A DNA stretch of 64,000 bases, taken from positions 18,679,471 through 18,743,470 of the forward strand of contig JAIOJX010000027.1 in assembly GCA_022376925.1 (NCBI GenBank). The letters are read 5' to 3'. Below, in pieces: positions 33,531-45,084 of the stretch (positions within the stretch are counted from its first letter, which is position 1; each line of letters starts with the position of its first letter). The notes under the pieces are model-generated. The model was not told the DNA's origin. It made no database searches and worked only from the letters and a program-made list of their open reading frames with translations. Origin of the DNA: Tragulus kanchil. Taxonomy: Eukaryota; Chordata; Mammalia; Artiodactyla; Tragulidae. The position numbers were made by a program, and so were the translations under genes.

Positions 33531-34680
33531 CAATAAACCATTCTGCATAATGTTATAATACTGGATTCAGGATGATAAGTATTTGTCAAAACTCACAGAC
33601 CTTCCCAGCACAAAGAATCATCTTCAACAAAACAATTTAGGAGTCTGGGTGATCTTGGGATGAAAGCAAATTGTGAACCAAATGTATGATATAATCTTAC
33701 TTAAGGAGATAGAAAAAAAAGGTATTAATGTAAAAAGTTTCAGAAATGAATTAAAACTTTGAGACTAAAGGCAAAAAGGACTTTTTCTAAGCACTGCCCA
33801 CTAGTTGATAATATTGAATCATATCACAAAGTATGAAAGAAATACCCAGGCATGCACACTGGTGAAAATAATCTATTAAATAAGTAAGTAAATAGATAAA
33901 TAAATACTGAATAGCCAAATCTGCCATGTAGAAGAAATCTAAATAATAGATGTAGATATGCAGTTGAGGAAATGGGCTGTAACTACTGCAGCTGAACGGT
34001 GGGCTATCCATTCTGACTCCCTTGCAGAAAGGATGGTATGGTAAAAGGAAAAATATGACTTCCACAACCAGGGGTCAAACCTGTGGATTCTCTACCACTG
34101 GACTGCCAGGCAAGTCCCTTGACAGATATTTTAAGTCACTTTTTAGCTTGAAAAATTCACAAGTGTTACAAGGACACTTGAAAGAAAAGACAGTATTTTT
34201 CCAAAAGGGCAGATTATGTAAAATAAAATCAACTGAGCCTGTTTACTAAGACAATCTGTTGCACAATTAAATTCTGAGGAAAGGATTGATACTAACAAGC
34301 AGAAAAAGTGTCTTCATAAGTTCCTGTTAAAAGGTTAAATTATGGGGTTTCTCTGGTAGCTCAGTGGTAAAGAGTTCACCTGCCAAGGCAGGAGATAATG
34401 GGTTTGATCCCTGATCCAGGAAGATCCCGCACTCTACTAAGCAGCTAAGCCCATGAGCCACAACTATGGAGCCCACGTGGTGCAATTACTGAAACCCCTG
34501 TGCCCCAGAGGCCAAGTTCCACAACAAGAAAAGTCACTGCAAACAAGAAGTGTGCTCACCTCAATTAGAGAGTATCCTCCCCTCCCAGATACTAGAGAAG
34601 AGCCTGTGGCAGCAGTGGAAACCCAGAATAGTCAAAAATACATGCATAAACAAAATTTTTAAAAGAAAAACTTTAACTTA
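33531..34680 (+). repeat. Direct duplication F, copy 2
   Basis: Second copy of 32376-33530; unique flank resumes at 34681. Confidence 0.93.
34345..34665 (+). mobile_element. Long tRNA-derived SINE (second copy)
   Basis: Copy of 33196-33520 carried by duplication F. Confidence 0.75.
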
Positions 34681-34975
34681 TGGAATTCATTGTTGACTAA
34701 ATATTGTGATTTAATTACTACAGGGGTTAGACCTTCAGCACACAGAAAGAGCCCCTTTATTCATTTTGAATGAATGAATAAGGACTGCAAGCTGGTTAGA
34801 GAAATACATTTAAGGACAGTTTCAGTAGATGATATTTTTACTTGACTTACTAAAATTAATATTAAATAAAGGCCAAGTTGACATTATCTTACTCTGAACA
34901 TCTAGAAATCCATCTGGACTTTTCCCCTGGGGAATTTCCATTCTCCATGCACTAGGTTATAAAATGTAGGGCCGG

Positions 34976-35215
34976 GTTTCCCTGGTGGTCCAGTGGGCAA
35001 AGACTCCGCCTTGCAGAGCAAGGGGCATCGGTTTGATCCCTGGCCCGGGAAGATCCCACGTGTCATGGAGTGGCTGGACCACGTGTGTCCAATTACGAGC
35101 CAGTGCTCTGGTGCTCATGTTCCCAGAGCCTGTGCTCTGCAATGAGAGGCCACTGCAATGGAAGGCCCACACATGTCAAAGAATAAAAGATGGATGAAAA
35201 TAAATATAAAAATAA
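34976..35215 (+). mobile_element. tRNA-derived SINE, 'gccaaagaacaaagatgg' subfamily, diverged
   Basis: 'ggtttccctggtggtccagt', 'gtgtccaattacgagccagt' and 'tcaaagaataaaagatggat' place it in the same subfamily with more changes. No clear TSD seen. Confidence 0.75.
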
Positions 35216-35269
35216 AAGAGGCATGATGGGGACAAAAAAGAAAAAAGAAAGTAAAGCCTTTGATTCTTT

Positions 35270-35850
35270 AATCAAACCAACCAATCCTAAAGGAAATCAA
35301 CCTCGATATTCATTAGAAGGGTTGATATCCTGAAGCTGAAGTTCCTATACTTTGGACACCTGATGTGAAGAGCTGACTTGCAGGAAAAGACCCGGGGGAA
35401 AATAGAGGGTAAAAAGAGGAGGCGGGGCTTCCCTGGTGGTCCAGTGGGTAAAGAGGCCACCATGCAGTGTATCTCTGGCCCGGAACGATCCCACATGCCT
35501 TGATGCGACTGGACCGGTGTGTCCAATTACAAGTCAGTGCTCTGGAGCACATGTGCCCAGAGCCAGTGCTCTGCAACCAGAGAGGCCACTGTGATGGGAG
35601 GCCCGCGCAGGCCAAAGAATTAAGATGGATGAAAATAGATAGACATAAAAAGAGCCAGGATGGGAAAAAAGAAAAATAACATGAGAAGGGGCGACGGAGG
35701 ATAAGATCGTCACATGGCATCAGCGACTCAATGGTCAGGAGTTTAAGCAAGAGTTTCCCGGAGAGACTGAAGTGCGGGGAAGCCTGGTGGGCTGCAGTCC
35801 ATGGGGTCACAGAGAGTCCGGCAGGACTGACTGAGCAACAACCGACTCTT
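35270..35850 (+). mobile_element. BovB LINE 3' end, interrupted
   Basis: Left part 35270-35426 ('aatcctaaaggaaatcaacc', 'ggacacctgatgtgaagagc') and right part 35688-35850 ('ggggcgacggaggataagat', 'cagtccatggggtcacagag') form one element split by a SINE. Confidence 0.85.
35427..35685 (+). mobile_element. tRNA-derived SINE nested in BovB
   Basis: 'gggcttccctggtggtccag' to 'gccaaagaattaagatggat'. It interrupts a BovB 3' end, so it is younger than that insertion. Lacks the usual 'aaggggcgtgggttcgatc' portion of the head. Confidence 0.8.
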
Positions 35851-36214
35851 TAGGGACGAGGTTAGAATGTAATGTCAAGACACCTTAGCACCCCAATGTT
35901 TTTTCTTTCTCTAAATTGATTTATTTCTAATTTGAGGATAGTTGCTTTACCTTGTTGTGCCGGCGTTTGCCATATATCCACAGGATGGAGTCAGTCACAG
36001 GCACACACACGGCCCCTCCCTCTTGAACTTGCCTCCTGCCTCCCACCTAGCACCTCATCTGAACACTTTCAAGTATGCTGGCGAATGCCGCTGGGTACGT
36101 GTTTACATCATTCTCTGTGCTCTGTTGCTGGGCCCATGGAATACTCAGATGGTTTCTGGGTCCCCGGTGCATGGTGTCACCCCAAGAAGACCAGCTCTGC
36201 ATTTGGCAAATATT

Positions 36215-36425
36215 TCAATGGCCCAAGTGGTACTGGTGGTAAAGGACCCTCCTGTTAATACAGGAGACACAAGAGATGCAGGTTCGATCCCTGGGTCAGG
36301 AAGATCTCCTGCAGGAGGGTGTGGCAACTACCTTGAGGGCTCTCGCCTGGCAGATCCCATGGACAGAGGGGCCAGGTGGGCCATGGTCCCCAGAGTCACA
36401 AAGCGTCGGACGCGGCTGGATGGTG
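36215..36425 (+). mobile_element. Bov-tA SINE, diverged
   Basis: 'gcaggttcgatccctgggtc' and 'cagatcccatggacagaggg' show the tRNA head and body. Confidence 0.8.
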
Positions 36426-36434
36426 GCACAGTGC

Positions 36435-38060
36435 AGCATATGTGCGCTCTGGCTGACACTGTAACGATGGCTGGTGCTTCCTGGCACGTTACTCTGTGGT
36501 GCAAAAGCTGAGAAACGCACCCTCCATTTCGTCCAACAACCCTTTCCAAAGGAAGAGCAAGCAGATTCTTCATTTCTGGGCCTCCCAAGCTACACAGTCC
36601 TCTGCAACATCCCCCGCTCCCTGCCCCCAGGCCAGGTCTTTCATTTCCAGGCCGGACATGGAGGCCAGCAATCAATAAGCTGGGTCTCCATCTGCCTTTG
36701 ACGGAGGAAACACCAGGCTGACACCAGCCAGTCTGGGATCAGCTGTTTCCCTGCCTTTGATCTCATGTCTAAGCTCCCTGGGCGTCTGCTGGGGCTCTGA
36801 TACAGGCCACACCATGCTGGTGTGGCCTCGGAGGCCCATTGTGGCCATTGTGCTGGAGGTGCAGATCACCTGTCAGTGACTGGTTACAGCCCCTCCTCGA
36901 CCGCGGGAAGTCTTTTTGATGCCGGCAGATGATAATGAGAGTCTAATTGAGTGATTAACTACCTCCATGGACTCTGAGGCTTTAATGACACCTCCACATT
37001 TGGGTCTGTGCCTCCCAGCAGGCCCCCAGTTTGTAACTGTAGGGCCATGATATTGCAATTATAAGCCTTTCCTTTAACCAGCAGGGATTTAACAAATGGA
37101 CTTGGTTAATCGCAGCTAGATGGCCCTCACATCTGACTTTGTGGCTCAGAACACGTACAGATTCCAGCAAAGGCTCGAGTTAGGAATGCAGCCCATTTCA
37201 GGTCCAGGGTTCCACATATAATATGAAAACTGAAGTTTGGAAGATCTGGGCTAACTGACCAAAGTCAGCTTCTGTAGGGTGAAAAATACCTTAAAACACT
37301 AAGAACTGGTTTTTAAGAGTTGCCATGCCTACCTGCCTAGATATACTGTCTTTAATTAACTGAGTCTGAAGCGCTTATTAATGCCACGTTAAAAGGAACC
37401 AGTCTCAGTGGGTTCTCACAGTGGGAAAGACAGCCAGGCCTTTCAATTGACAAGGTCTTATTACAAAAGTGCCCTGCTGTTTTGGTCCGTGGTCTTTCTG
37501 CCTGGAAGCATTTTAATGATCTGCTTTAGAGCGGAGACATGGTCAGAGAGAAACTATGCAGTGTTATGTTTTAGCGATCAAATACCCAATGGAATTTACA
37601 GTGGTAACCAGACACTTCCTATTCATATCAGTGTAGAACAGGGACAATGACATCAATACATTTGATTTGAAAAATCCTAATTGAACAAATGGGTCGTCCT
37701 CTGTGAATGTTTGTTGATAGTACGAGGCTGGTATTAGCATGAGGCCAACAGGAATGAGACAGGGGATGGGAACAATGAAAAAGAAAAAGAACAAAGAAAG
37801 GAAAAGAATTCAAGGATAAGAATATGACTTGGACCTGCAAGTCCCTTAGTCATATATTCTTCATTTATCCAACATCATTTGAGAAATACGTATAATTATA
37901 TATCATGCATCCTACTGTCTAGGCCGGGGAAAGAGCTGTCCACACAGCTTTTGTGTGCTAGTGATGAATTCATTCATTTTTCCTTTCGTTAGTCATTCAA
38001 GAAGCCACTGATAAATGGTCCTAATTTAGCAGGCATGATTGTGCTCTGTTGATTATATTT
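36435..38060. other. Unique sequence, nothing recognised apart from one hairpin
   Basis: Repeat-free. Contains the hairpin at 36804-36828 and AT-rich patches (36930-37090, 37340-37390) that could be conserved elements, but nothing specific is supported. Confidence 0.4.
36804..36828. other. Perfect 11-bp stem hairpin
   Basis: Arms 'aggccacacca' and 'tggtgtggcct' pair completely around the loop 'tgc'. Confidence 0.7.
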
Positions 38061-38064
38061 TGAA

Positions 38065-38258
38065 AGTGTTAGTCGATCAGTCATGTCCAGCTCTTTGCAA
38101 TCCCATGGACTGTAATCCACCAGGCTTCTCTGTCCATGAAATTCTCCAGGCGAGAATACTGGAGTGGGTTGCCATTTCCTTCTCCATGGGATCTTCCTGG
38201 CCCAGGTCTCCTGCATTGCAGGCGGATTCTTTACCGCGTGAGCCACCAGGGAAGCCCT
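38065..38258 (-). mobile_element. Bov-tA SINE
   Basis: 'cagtcatgtccagctctttg' to 'gtgagccaccagggaagccc', minus strand, little diverged. Confidence 0.9.
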
Positions 38259-38261
38259 GAT

Positions 38262-39140
38262 CATATTTTAGTTACCTTGATTTCCCAGACCTAAGATGCA
38301 AAAGGTCTCAAAATTCCCTGGTGAATGAACTAAGAAGTGAAAATGGGCTGAAAGACTCCTAACATGGTTTCCACTGGAAACACATACATTAAAAAAAAAA
38401 AAATTGGGTACAAAGGGATTCAGAAATATAACCGAGAGGTGTGCATGGGGTTAGGGGGCCATGGAAGAGAGGCTTCCCAGCTTTGCCTAACTGAGGTGAA
38501 GTAAGAAAACCTAGAGTATGTGAAATTTCAGCTGAATGGGTTTTGGTGAGGGCACTGTCAGAGAGAAGATGGAATTTGGGATGAGCTTTGAGCATCTGCT
38601 CTTGTAAAATGCAGATTCTAAACTGTGCAAGCTTACATTTTACAAATCGGGAAAAGGCCTTTATTTCCAAAGGAACTAGAATGAACCAAGTGGCACAAGA
38701 ACCACTTCAGGATCTTCAGTCATCACACTGCTGCTCTCCCTTGTCTCTAAAGCTTTGTCTTATCTTAGAATAACACATTAGAATAACAGGAAGGTAGGTG
38801 AACCAAGAGGCTGTTTACACTTTGAAATTTAAGGAAACACTGTGAAATTTTAACTCTACCTTCTTATCTGGCTCATGCTTTCATCACTAGAATTCTTCTT
38901 TCTTCCAGTGAAAGTGAAGACATTGTCGGCATGTTACTACAACAGTCCAGAATGACTTTGAAGTTGCCTCTGGTGGTGTCCTAATATCACTGTCTACTTT
39001 CTCAGATTAACCTTGTCTGACCTTTGAACACAGCCTTGAGTCCTAAAATGTCAAACTTCTCTTTAGACTGATGGCTTCAGGCTGGATCACTAGAAACTTC
39101 CCTCATGGTTCAACTCAAGAATTATGCTTTACACTCATTC
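38262..39140. other. Unique sequence, nothing recognised
   Basis: Contains an A-run near 38393. No repeat or exon supported. Confidence 0.4.
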
Positions 39141-39144
39141 TATA

Positions 39145-39425
39145 TTTTAAACCCTGAATATTCAATGGGAATGACTGATGGTGAAGCTCCGATCCTCTGG
39201 CCACCCAATGCAAAGGGCTGTCTTGCTGGAAAAGATCTTGATGCTGGGAAAGACGGAAGGCAAAGGAAGAGGGGAGGCGACAGAGGATGAGATGGTTAGA
39301 TGGCATCACTGACTCAATGGACATAATTTGAGCAAACTGCAGAAGACAGTGAAGGACAGAGAAGCCTGGGATGCTTCAGTCCATGGGGTCACCAAGACTG
39401 GGACACGACTTAGTGACCGAACAAC
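39145..39425 (+). mobile_element. BovB LINE 3'-end fragment
   Basis: 'ccctgaatattcaatgggaa', 'gacagaggatgagatggtta' and 'gggacacgacttagtgaccg' follow the BovB 3' end. Confidence 0.85.
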
Positions 39426-39511
39426 AGACAGTAGATTTGGGACATTCAGATGTCAAACTTGCTGAGTTCATTGATTGGAACATTGTCAGACCTTTCCTTA
39501 AAACTACTTCC

Positions 39512-39583
39512 TCCTCTGTATAGTGGTAAGTATCCTCGCCTGTCATGTGGGAGACTGGGGTTCGATTCCTCAATGGGGAGCCA
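39512..39583 (+). pseudogene. tRNA-Asp(GTC) retro-pseudogene with CCA tail
   Basis: The 69 bases 39512-39580 follow tRNA-Asp closely. There is an acceptor start 'tcctc', a D-arm 'tatagtggtaagtat', an anticodon loop 'ctgtcat' with GTC, and a perfect B box 'ggttcgattcc'. About three bases are missing between acceptor and D-arm compared with the usual 72. The anticodon and T stems still pair, using G-T wobbles. The genomic 'cca' at 39581-39583, followed by an A-rich run, is not encoded in mammalian tRNA genes, so this is probably a reverse-transcribed mature tRNA. Confidence 0.8.
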
Positions 39584-39773
39584 AAAAAATAAAACAAAAC
39601 TGTTTAAAAGCATTACAGGCCATGTAAGACACAAACTATGGAGAAAAACACTTCTCTACAAGAACAGTTATTGCAACCTTGTTGCTCTAACATATGTTTG
39701 GATGAAGGATACCACTTGAGAAATCAACCCATGAAAACACAGCAAAGCTCTAAACACTGGCTGGTCAACAATG

Positions 39774-40849
39774 AAATGTAAGCATTTCTCCTGGAAGAAA
39801 GGAGCCGAAGTCCACCGGCAGGGTTGCCACTGCTCTGGGTCAAGTCCAATCGCAATATGGCAGAATGTGGTTTGCTTTATTTGGCTGGGGGCATTTCTCT
39901 GTAACCTGAGGATTCATTAGTTTGAAGTGCTGGCCTTATGCCTCTTTCCAAGGCCATTTTAGATGCAAATTGTACCCCAGACATCATTTTTAAGTGACAG
40001 GAAAAATCTCTGGAGATAACAAGAATCAGTCTGAGAAATTTATGGACCTGTTGCATTTTCTAATCCTTCTTGATGAATAACTCAGTTTCCAGCCAGGGTC
40101 TGAACTTGAGAGTTGATAAAGCATCAGTTTAAGCTGCTGGCTACTAAATCAACCTAAGCGATGGCTTAATCAGCCTTTCTACTCCCTCCACTACCTTCCC
40201 ACAGAATTCCATCAGGTTTCTACTGAGCCAGGGCAGCAAGAGACAGACACCCTGCAGGCTGTTCGTAGCTCAAGTTAGCGTGGGGAGAGAGTGTGGGCGA
40301 GCAACGTGATTCAGTCCTACTACTGAGGGCCGCAGTGCTCTTTAGCGCAAGACGGAAGACCTTGACCTTGAGACTGCTGCAGTTTAGGGAGGAGGATTAT
40401 CATGACAAAATGGGGAGGACACAACTAAGGGCTTTGATCATTTACAGAGACGATGCCTTTGGTCACACTGTGCCCTTATCTGGTTTTCTAACCCATAATT
40501 GGAATCAATGCCTAGGATAAACCATAGCAGACTGGCAGTAAATTTTATAGACTCTTTGGAGAGGAGAAAAAGCAGAATAGGGTGGGTCATCTTTAGTTAT
40601 TTTCTCCGGAATTATCATCTTCCCTGGGCAAACAGAGAAAAATTTCCACTTTTCTGAAGCCAAAGTTCTGGCATATAGACTTCAGTGTGGATTGGGCTTC
40701 CCAGGTTGCTGAGTGGTAAGAGTCTGCCTCCCAGGAGGCAGGAGATGCAGGAGCAGTGCATTCGGTCCCTGGGTCCAGAAGATCCCTTGGAGAAGGAAAT
40801 GGCAACCCAATCCAGTGTTACTGCCTGGGAAATCCCATGGACAGAGGAG
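39774..40849 (+). repeat. Direct duplication G, copy 1
   Basis: Recurs at 40870-41942 (offset 1091 over most of the length). It ends within a Bov-tA body, which is cut off here. Confidence 0.93.
40695..40849 (+). mobile_element. Bov-tA SINE truncated at a duplication junction
   Basis: 'gggcttcccaggttgctgag' through 'aatcccatggacagaggag', then abruptly non-SINE sequence. The intact version is at 41785-42000. Confidence 0.88.
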
Positions 40850-40869
40850 ACCATGAAACAATTTTTAAG
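40850..40869. other. 20-base linker of duplication G
   Basis: 'accatgaaacaatttttaag' belongs to neither copy. It falls between the truncated SINE and the start of copy 2. Confidence 0.5.
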
Positions 40870-41942
40870 AAATGTAAGCTTTTGGAAGAAAGGAGCCGAA
40901 GTCCACCGGCAGGGTTGCCACTGCTCTGGGTCAAGTCCAATCGCAATATGGCAGAATGTGGTTTGCTTTATTTGGCTGGGGGCATTTCTCTGTAACCTGA
41001 GGATTCATTAGTTTGAAGTGCTGGCCTTATGCCTCTTTCCAAGGCCATTTTAGATGCAAATTGTACCCCAGACATCATTTTTAAGTGACAGGAAAAATCT
41101 CTGGAGATAACAAGAATCAGTCTGAGAAATTTATGGACCTGTTGCATTTTCTAATCCTTCTTGATGAATAACTCAGTTTCCAGCCAGGGTCTGAACTTGA
41201 GAGTTGATAAAGCATCAGTTTAAGCTGCTGGCTACTAAATCAACCTAAGCGATGGCTTAATCAGCCTTTCTACTCCCTCCACTACCTTCCCACAGAATTC
41301 CATCAGGTTTCTACTGAGCCAGGGCAGCAAGAGACAGACACCCTGCAGGCTGTTCGTAGCTCAAGTTAGCGTGGGGAGAGAGTGTGGGCGAGCAACGTGA
41401 TTCAGTCCTACTACTGAGGGCCGCAGTGCTCTTTAGCGCAAGACGGAAGACCTTGACCTTGAGACTGCTGCAGTTTAGGGAGGAGGATTATCATGACAAA
41501 ATGGGGAGGACACAACTAAGGGCTTTGATCATTTACAGAGACGATGCCTTTGGTCACACTGTGCCCTTATCTGGTTTTCTAACCCATAATTGGAATCAAT
41601 GCCTAGGATAAACCATAGCAGACTGGCAGTAAATTTTATAGACTCTTTGGAGAGGAGAAAAAGCAGAATAGGGTGGGTCATCTTTAGTTATTTTCTCCGG
41701 AATTATCATCTTCCCCTGGGCAAACAGAGAAAACTTTCCACTTTTCTGAAGCCAAAGTTCTGGCATATAGACTTCAGTGTGGATTGGGCTTCCCAGGTTG
41801 CTGAGTGGTAAAGAGTCTGCCTCCCAGGAGGCAGGAGATGCAGGAGCAGTGCATTCAGTCCCTGGGTCCAGAAGATCCCTTGGAGAAGGAAATGGCAACC
41901 CAATCCAGTGTTACTGCCTGGGAAATCCCATGGACAGAGGAG
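40870..41942 (+). repeat. Direct duplication G, copy 2
   Basis: Second copy of 39774-40849. Differences include A- and C-run lengths ('tggtaagag'/'tggtaaagag', 'ttccctggg'/'ttcccctggg') and a G/A at the SINE B box. Confidence 0.93.
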
Positions 41943-42000
41943 CCTGGTGGGCTACAGTCCATGGGGTGGTGGAGAGTCAGACATGACTGAGCGACTGAAC
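41785..42000 (+). mobile_element. Bov-tA SINE, full length
   Basis: Complete version of 40695-40849, continuing 'cctggtgggctacagtccat' and 'catgactgagcgactgaaca'. Confidence 0.9.
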
Positions 42001-42330
42001 AACAACAAAGGCTTGTTACTAACATGTGATCCAAGGACCAGCAGTAATAGGATGTCCTGGAAGCTTTTTCAAAAAATGCACCATCTCAGGTCTCTTCTTA
42101 CCAAAGAAGAATGTGCAATTTAACAAGGTTATCAAATGACCCATTTGTATCTTACAGCTTGAGAAGGCTAGTTCTAAAAGAAAGCTCCAAATAAAAGTAA
42201 CATTTGTTTCTTCCTTGAGGCTCAGCCCCAAGGCCTATGTCAATTTCATCTCTTAGAAGAGAAACCTATTATATTGTAATTTAAAATTTGAAAACCAGTT
42301 CCCATATGCTTGAGGCAGACATTGTGTTTT

Positions 42331-42465
42331 TCTCTCTTTCACTCCTTCCCTCTGTTCCTCCACCTTCCCTCCTTCTACAAAGCTCTCCCTAACTGGGTCT
42401 TCCCCTCCTGCTCCTTCCTTTCTCTTCCCTCCTCCTTTTCTCCTCTTCCGTCTTCTCTCTCTCAA
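42331..42465 (+). repeat. Polypyrimidine tract
   Basis: About 135 bases, mostly C and T, with few purine interruptions. Confidence 0.8.
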
Positions 42466-42591
42466 ATCCATCAGTCCACAACCCTTCAGTATTTCAGTGT
42501 GACAATCAACTGTTTTCTGTCACTGGTTCAAGAATCTCTATGGAGGTTTAGGGTTGAGAACCTATATTCTCAGGCAAGAATGTGGAGTTCT

Positions 42592-42835
42592 GGGCTTCCC
42601 TGGTGGTCCAGTGGATAAAGAGTCCACCTTGCAGTGCAAGGGGCACAGGTTCGATCCCTGGCCTGGGAAGATTGCACATTCTGCAGAGCGGTGGTGTGTC
42701 CAATTATGAGCCAGCGCTTTGGAGCACATGTGCCCAGAGCCAGGGCTCTGCAGTGAGAGAAGCCACTGTGATGGGAGGCCCATACAGGCCAAAGAATAAA
42801 GATGGATGAAAATAATTAAATAAAAACCAATAAAA
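42592..42835 (+). mobile_element. tRNA-derived SINE, 'gccaaagaacaaagatgg' subfamily
   Basis: 'gggcttccctggtggtccag' to 'gccaaagaataaagatggat'. A 16-base TSD with two mismatches is seen at 42576-42591 and 42908-42923. The long A/T-only tail between the element and the right TSD contains a palindrome. Confidence 0.85.
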
Positions 42836-42844
42836 GATTTAAAA

Positions 42845-42870
42845 TTTTAAAAAATTTAAATTTTTTAAAA
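42845..42870. repeat. 26-bp perfect A/T palindrome in a SINE tail
   Basis: Runs T4 A6 T3 A3 T6 A4 read identically on both strands. Confidence 0.8.
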
Positions 42871-42924
42871 AAATTTAAAAATAATAATAATTAAAAAAAG
42901 ACTGTAAAAGAACGTGGGGTTCTA

Positions 42925-43790
42925 CCGGCAGAAAGAGCAGCAGAGGGCTGCCTCTGATCCCTCCCTGGGCAGTGGCTTCAAGTACCCAGTACCCAAAACT
43001 AGAGCCGTGGGTCTGTTATAGAAAAGCAAATGCATTTTTCACAATTGAAAATCTAACATTTTGTTTAGGTTGTATTAAGGTTTCCCTCAGTGGGTGGGCC
43101 TGCAAAAGCAAAACTTACCTTTCATCTTTTTCAGGGGAATGTACTTAACTACAAAGGACATTGTGACCAGGTGCAAGTTTGTTTAATAAACCAAAAACTT
43201 GCTCTAAAACCCAGGTTCTTTTTTTGTTGTTAGTGGATTTAAAATAAATTACTAATAAACAAATATTTACTTTTAGCCAACTGCTATGCTAAGAGAGAAA
43301 CATGATAGGTTTTTCTAGTAATCAGTTTTGCATTTTCAGGTATACATGTAGATCTGCACTGGTTCATTTCGAGCTCATGTAAAATATCTGTGATTATAGG
43401 TATGAAAGAGTTTCTCTGAAGCTTCAAAAATATTTTCTTCCAAATTATTTTCCACATCCAAATTTAGAAAGTAAATGATCAAACCTTTCCTTTTGATGGC
43501 AAAGGGGAAACAGTCAGTACAAAGGAATGCAAGTGAGGTCTACCTAGAGTCAAACTGGATTTCTGAGTAACAGTAAACAACCTTCATCACTAATGATAAC
43601 AAGGTTAGGATAAAGAAAATATTGCAATGTTGATGTTTTACTAATATTATTATGTTCTTTAGGGTTAGAATAACAACAGTATTCTTAGACATAAAATAAT
43701 CCTATACATCTAAGACATGACTGAATTAAAAAAAAAAACAAAAACAAAACCTAGAAGGAATAAGCAGCTCATCTTTCAGTTTCTGATTTA
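42925..43790. other. Unique AT-rich sequence, nothing recognised
   Basis: No repeat or exon supported; A-rich run at 43727-43750. Confidence 0.4.
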
Positions 43791-43796
43791 TGCTGT

Positions 43797-44005
43797 TGGT
43801 CAGTTGTGTACAATTCTTTTTGACCCTATGGACTGTAGCCTGCCAGGCTCCTCTGTTGGTGGAATTCTCCAGGCAAGAATATTGGAGTGGGTTGCCATTG
43901 CCTTCTCCAGGGGATCTTCCCAAGCCAGGGATCGAACCCAGGTCTCTGAGGTCTTCTGCACTGGCAGGTGGATTGTTTACCAGTAGCGCCACTTGGGAAG
44001 CCCCA
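43797..44005 (-). mobile_element. Bov-tA SINE
   Basis: 'ggtcagttgtgtacaattct' to 'gcgccacttgggaagcccca', minus strand. Confidence 0.9.
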
Positions 44006-44009
44006 AGAT

Positions 44010-45080
44010 GATTTTTCCTCCAGATCCCCAAACACCTCTGCTGCTCCAAAATTTGGCCAAGCCGGAGCTTTAAATGTCTAACCAATAGTGTGCTTAGGCT
44101 GTTTTTCCCCAAGAAAAAAAGGAGACAGATATTAATACCACAAACCGACAAAAGTCCTTTCATAAATTAAAGGTACATACTAGCAATCCATCAGCAGAGG
44201 AAAAGCTGTGAGAATAAAGAGGACTGGAATATTTAGATTTCAGAGGCTGAAGGGAGGAGCGAGAACTCTGGAAAATTCTAGAACACTGAATTTTACTAGG
44301 ATGCATGAATTCGGCTAGAAATCCAGAATTAGAGACCAGGGGCTAGAGGGAAGGTTTATAAGCTTCTCAGTGTTGGGAAGTGGGGCATGCCAGAGGCCAG
44401 GCGGCCTCAGCCAGGACCGTGCTTTTGCTGTTGTGTCAGGAACACACGGGAGGAAAGTGAAGTTGATGAAATGGTTGTGGAACAACCCGGCTCACAGCTT
44501 TTGAAAACGAGGATTCATGCACCGCCTTTTTAGTCATTTCTGGCTTTTCAGTTTCTGGGCAAATATGAATAATCCCACAGAGAGTACACAAAGTAATACA
44601 TGTTATGAAGGTCTGGCTAGTAATTGTGGTTGGTCTGTGCGATGCTGGCCGCCCAGGGGCCCCACCTGAAGGTAGTTTGTGAGTGGCTACCCCTCCCGCG
44701 GCTGCCTCCCACCCTGGGGCTGCGCCTGCTGGCTGCCCGTGGCTCAGAAGGACTTTGGGGGCGCCAGGGGTCACAGGAACCAATGCTTGCTCCAGAGATG
44801 CTCCTCGCTCGTCTGGCAGCTTCAGGAGGGCCGGCCCCAGACACAGGGGTCTTCTCTGTATCTTGACCCTTGTTCAGAGTCTCTGCTTCACTGAAGGGTG
44901 ACTATCTTACTCGAGAAAATATACCCCAGAGGCAAGGGCTGTAACAGGAGCAAATTTCACGGTTACTTTGTCTCTTATAGTCTTCGTTTGTTTTAACAAG
45001 ATATTCACAGTATGGAGCTGAATCCTGCAAGGGAGCATTCAAGTTTCACGCTAGGTCTTGGCGTCAGAGATTTCATGAGG
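44010..45080. other. Unique sequence with a GC-rich patch
   Basis: 44635-44850 is GC-rich with scattered CpG, but the overlapping short frames on both strands show no domain. No gene supported. Confidence 0.4.
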
Positions 45081-45084
45081 AACA

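Noticed and set aside
39512..39583. Functional tRNA-Asp gene
   Set aside because: Genomic CCA with an A-rich tail, bases missing near the acceptor/D-arm and no T-run terminator directly downstream favour a retro-pseudogene.
44624..44901. Overlapping GC-rich frames as an exon
   Set aside because: Several frames on both strands are open over the same 250 bases and none resembles a known protein.
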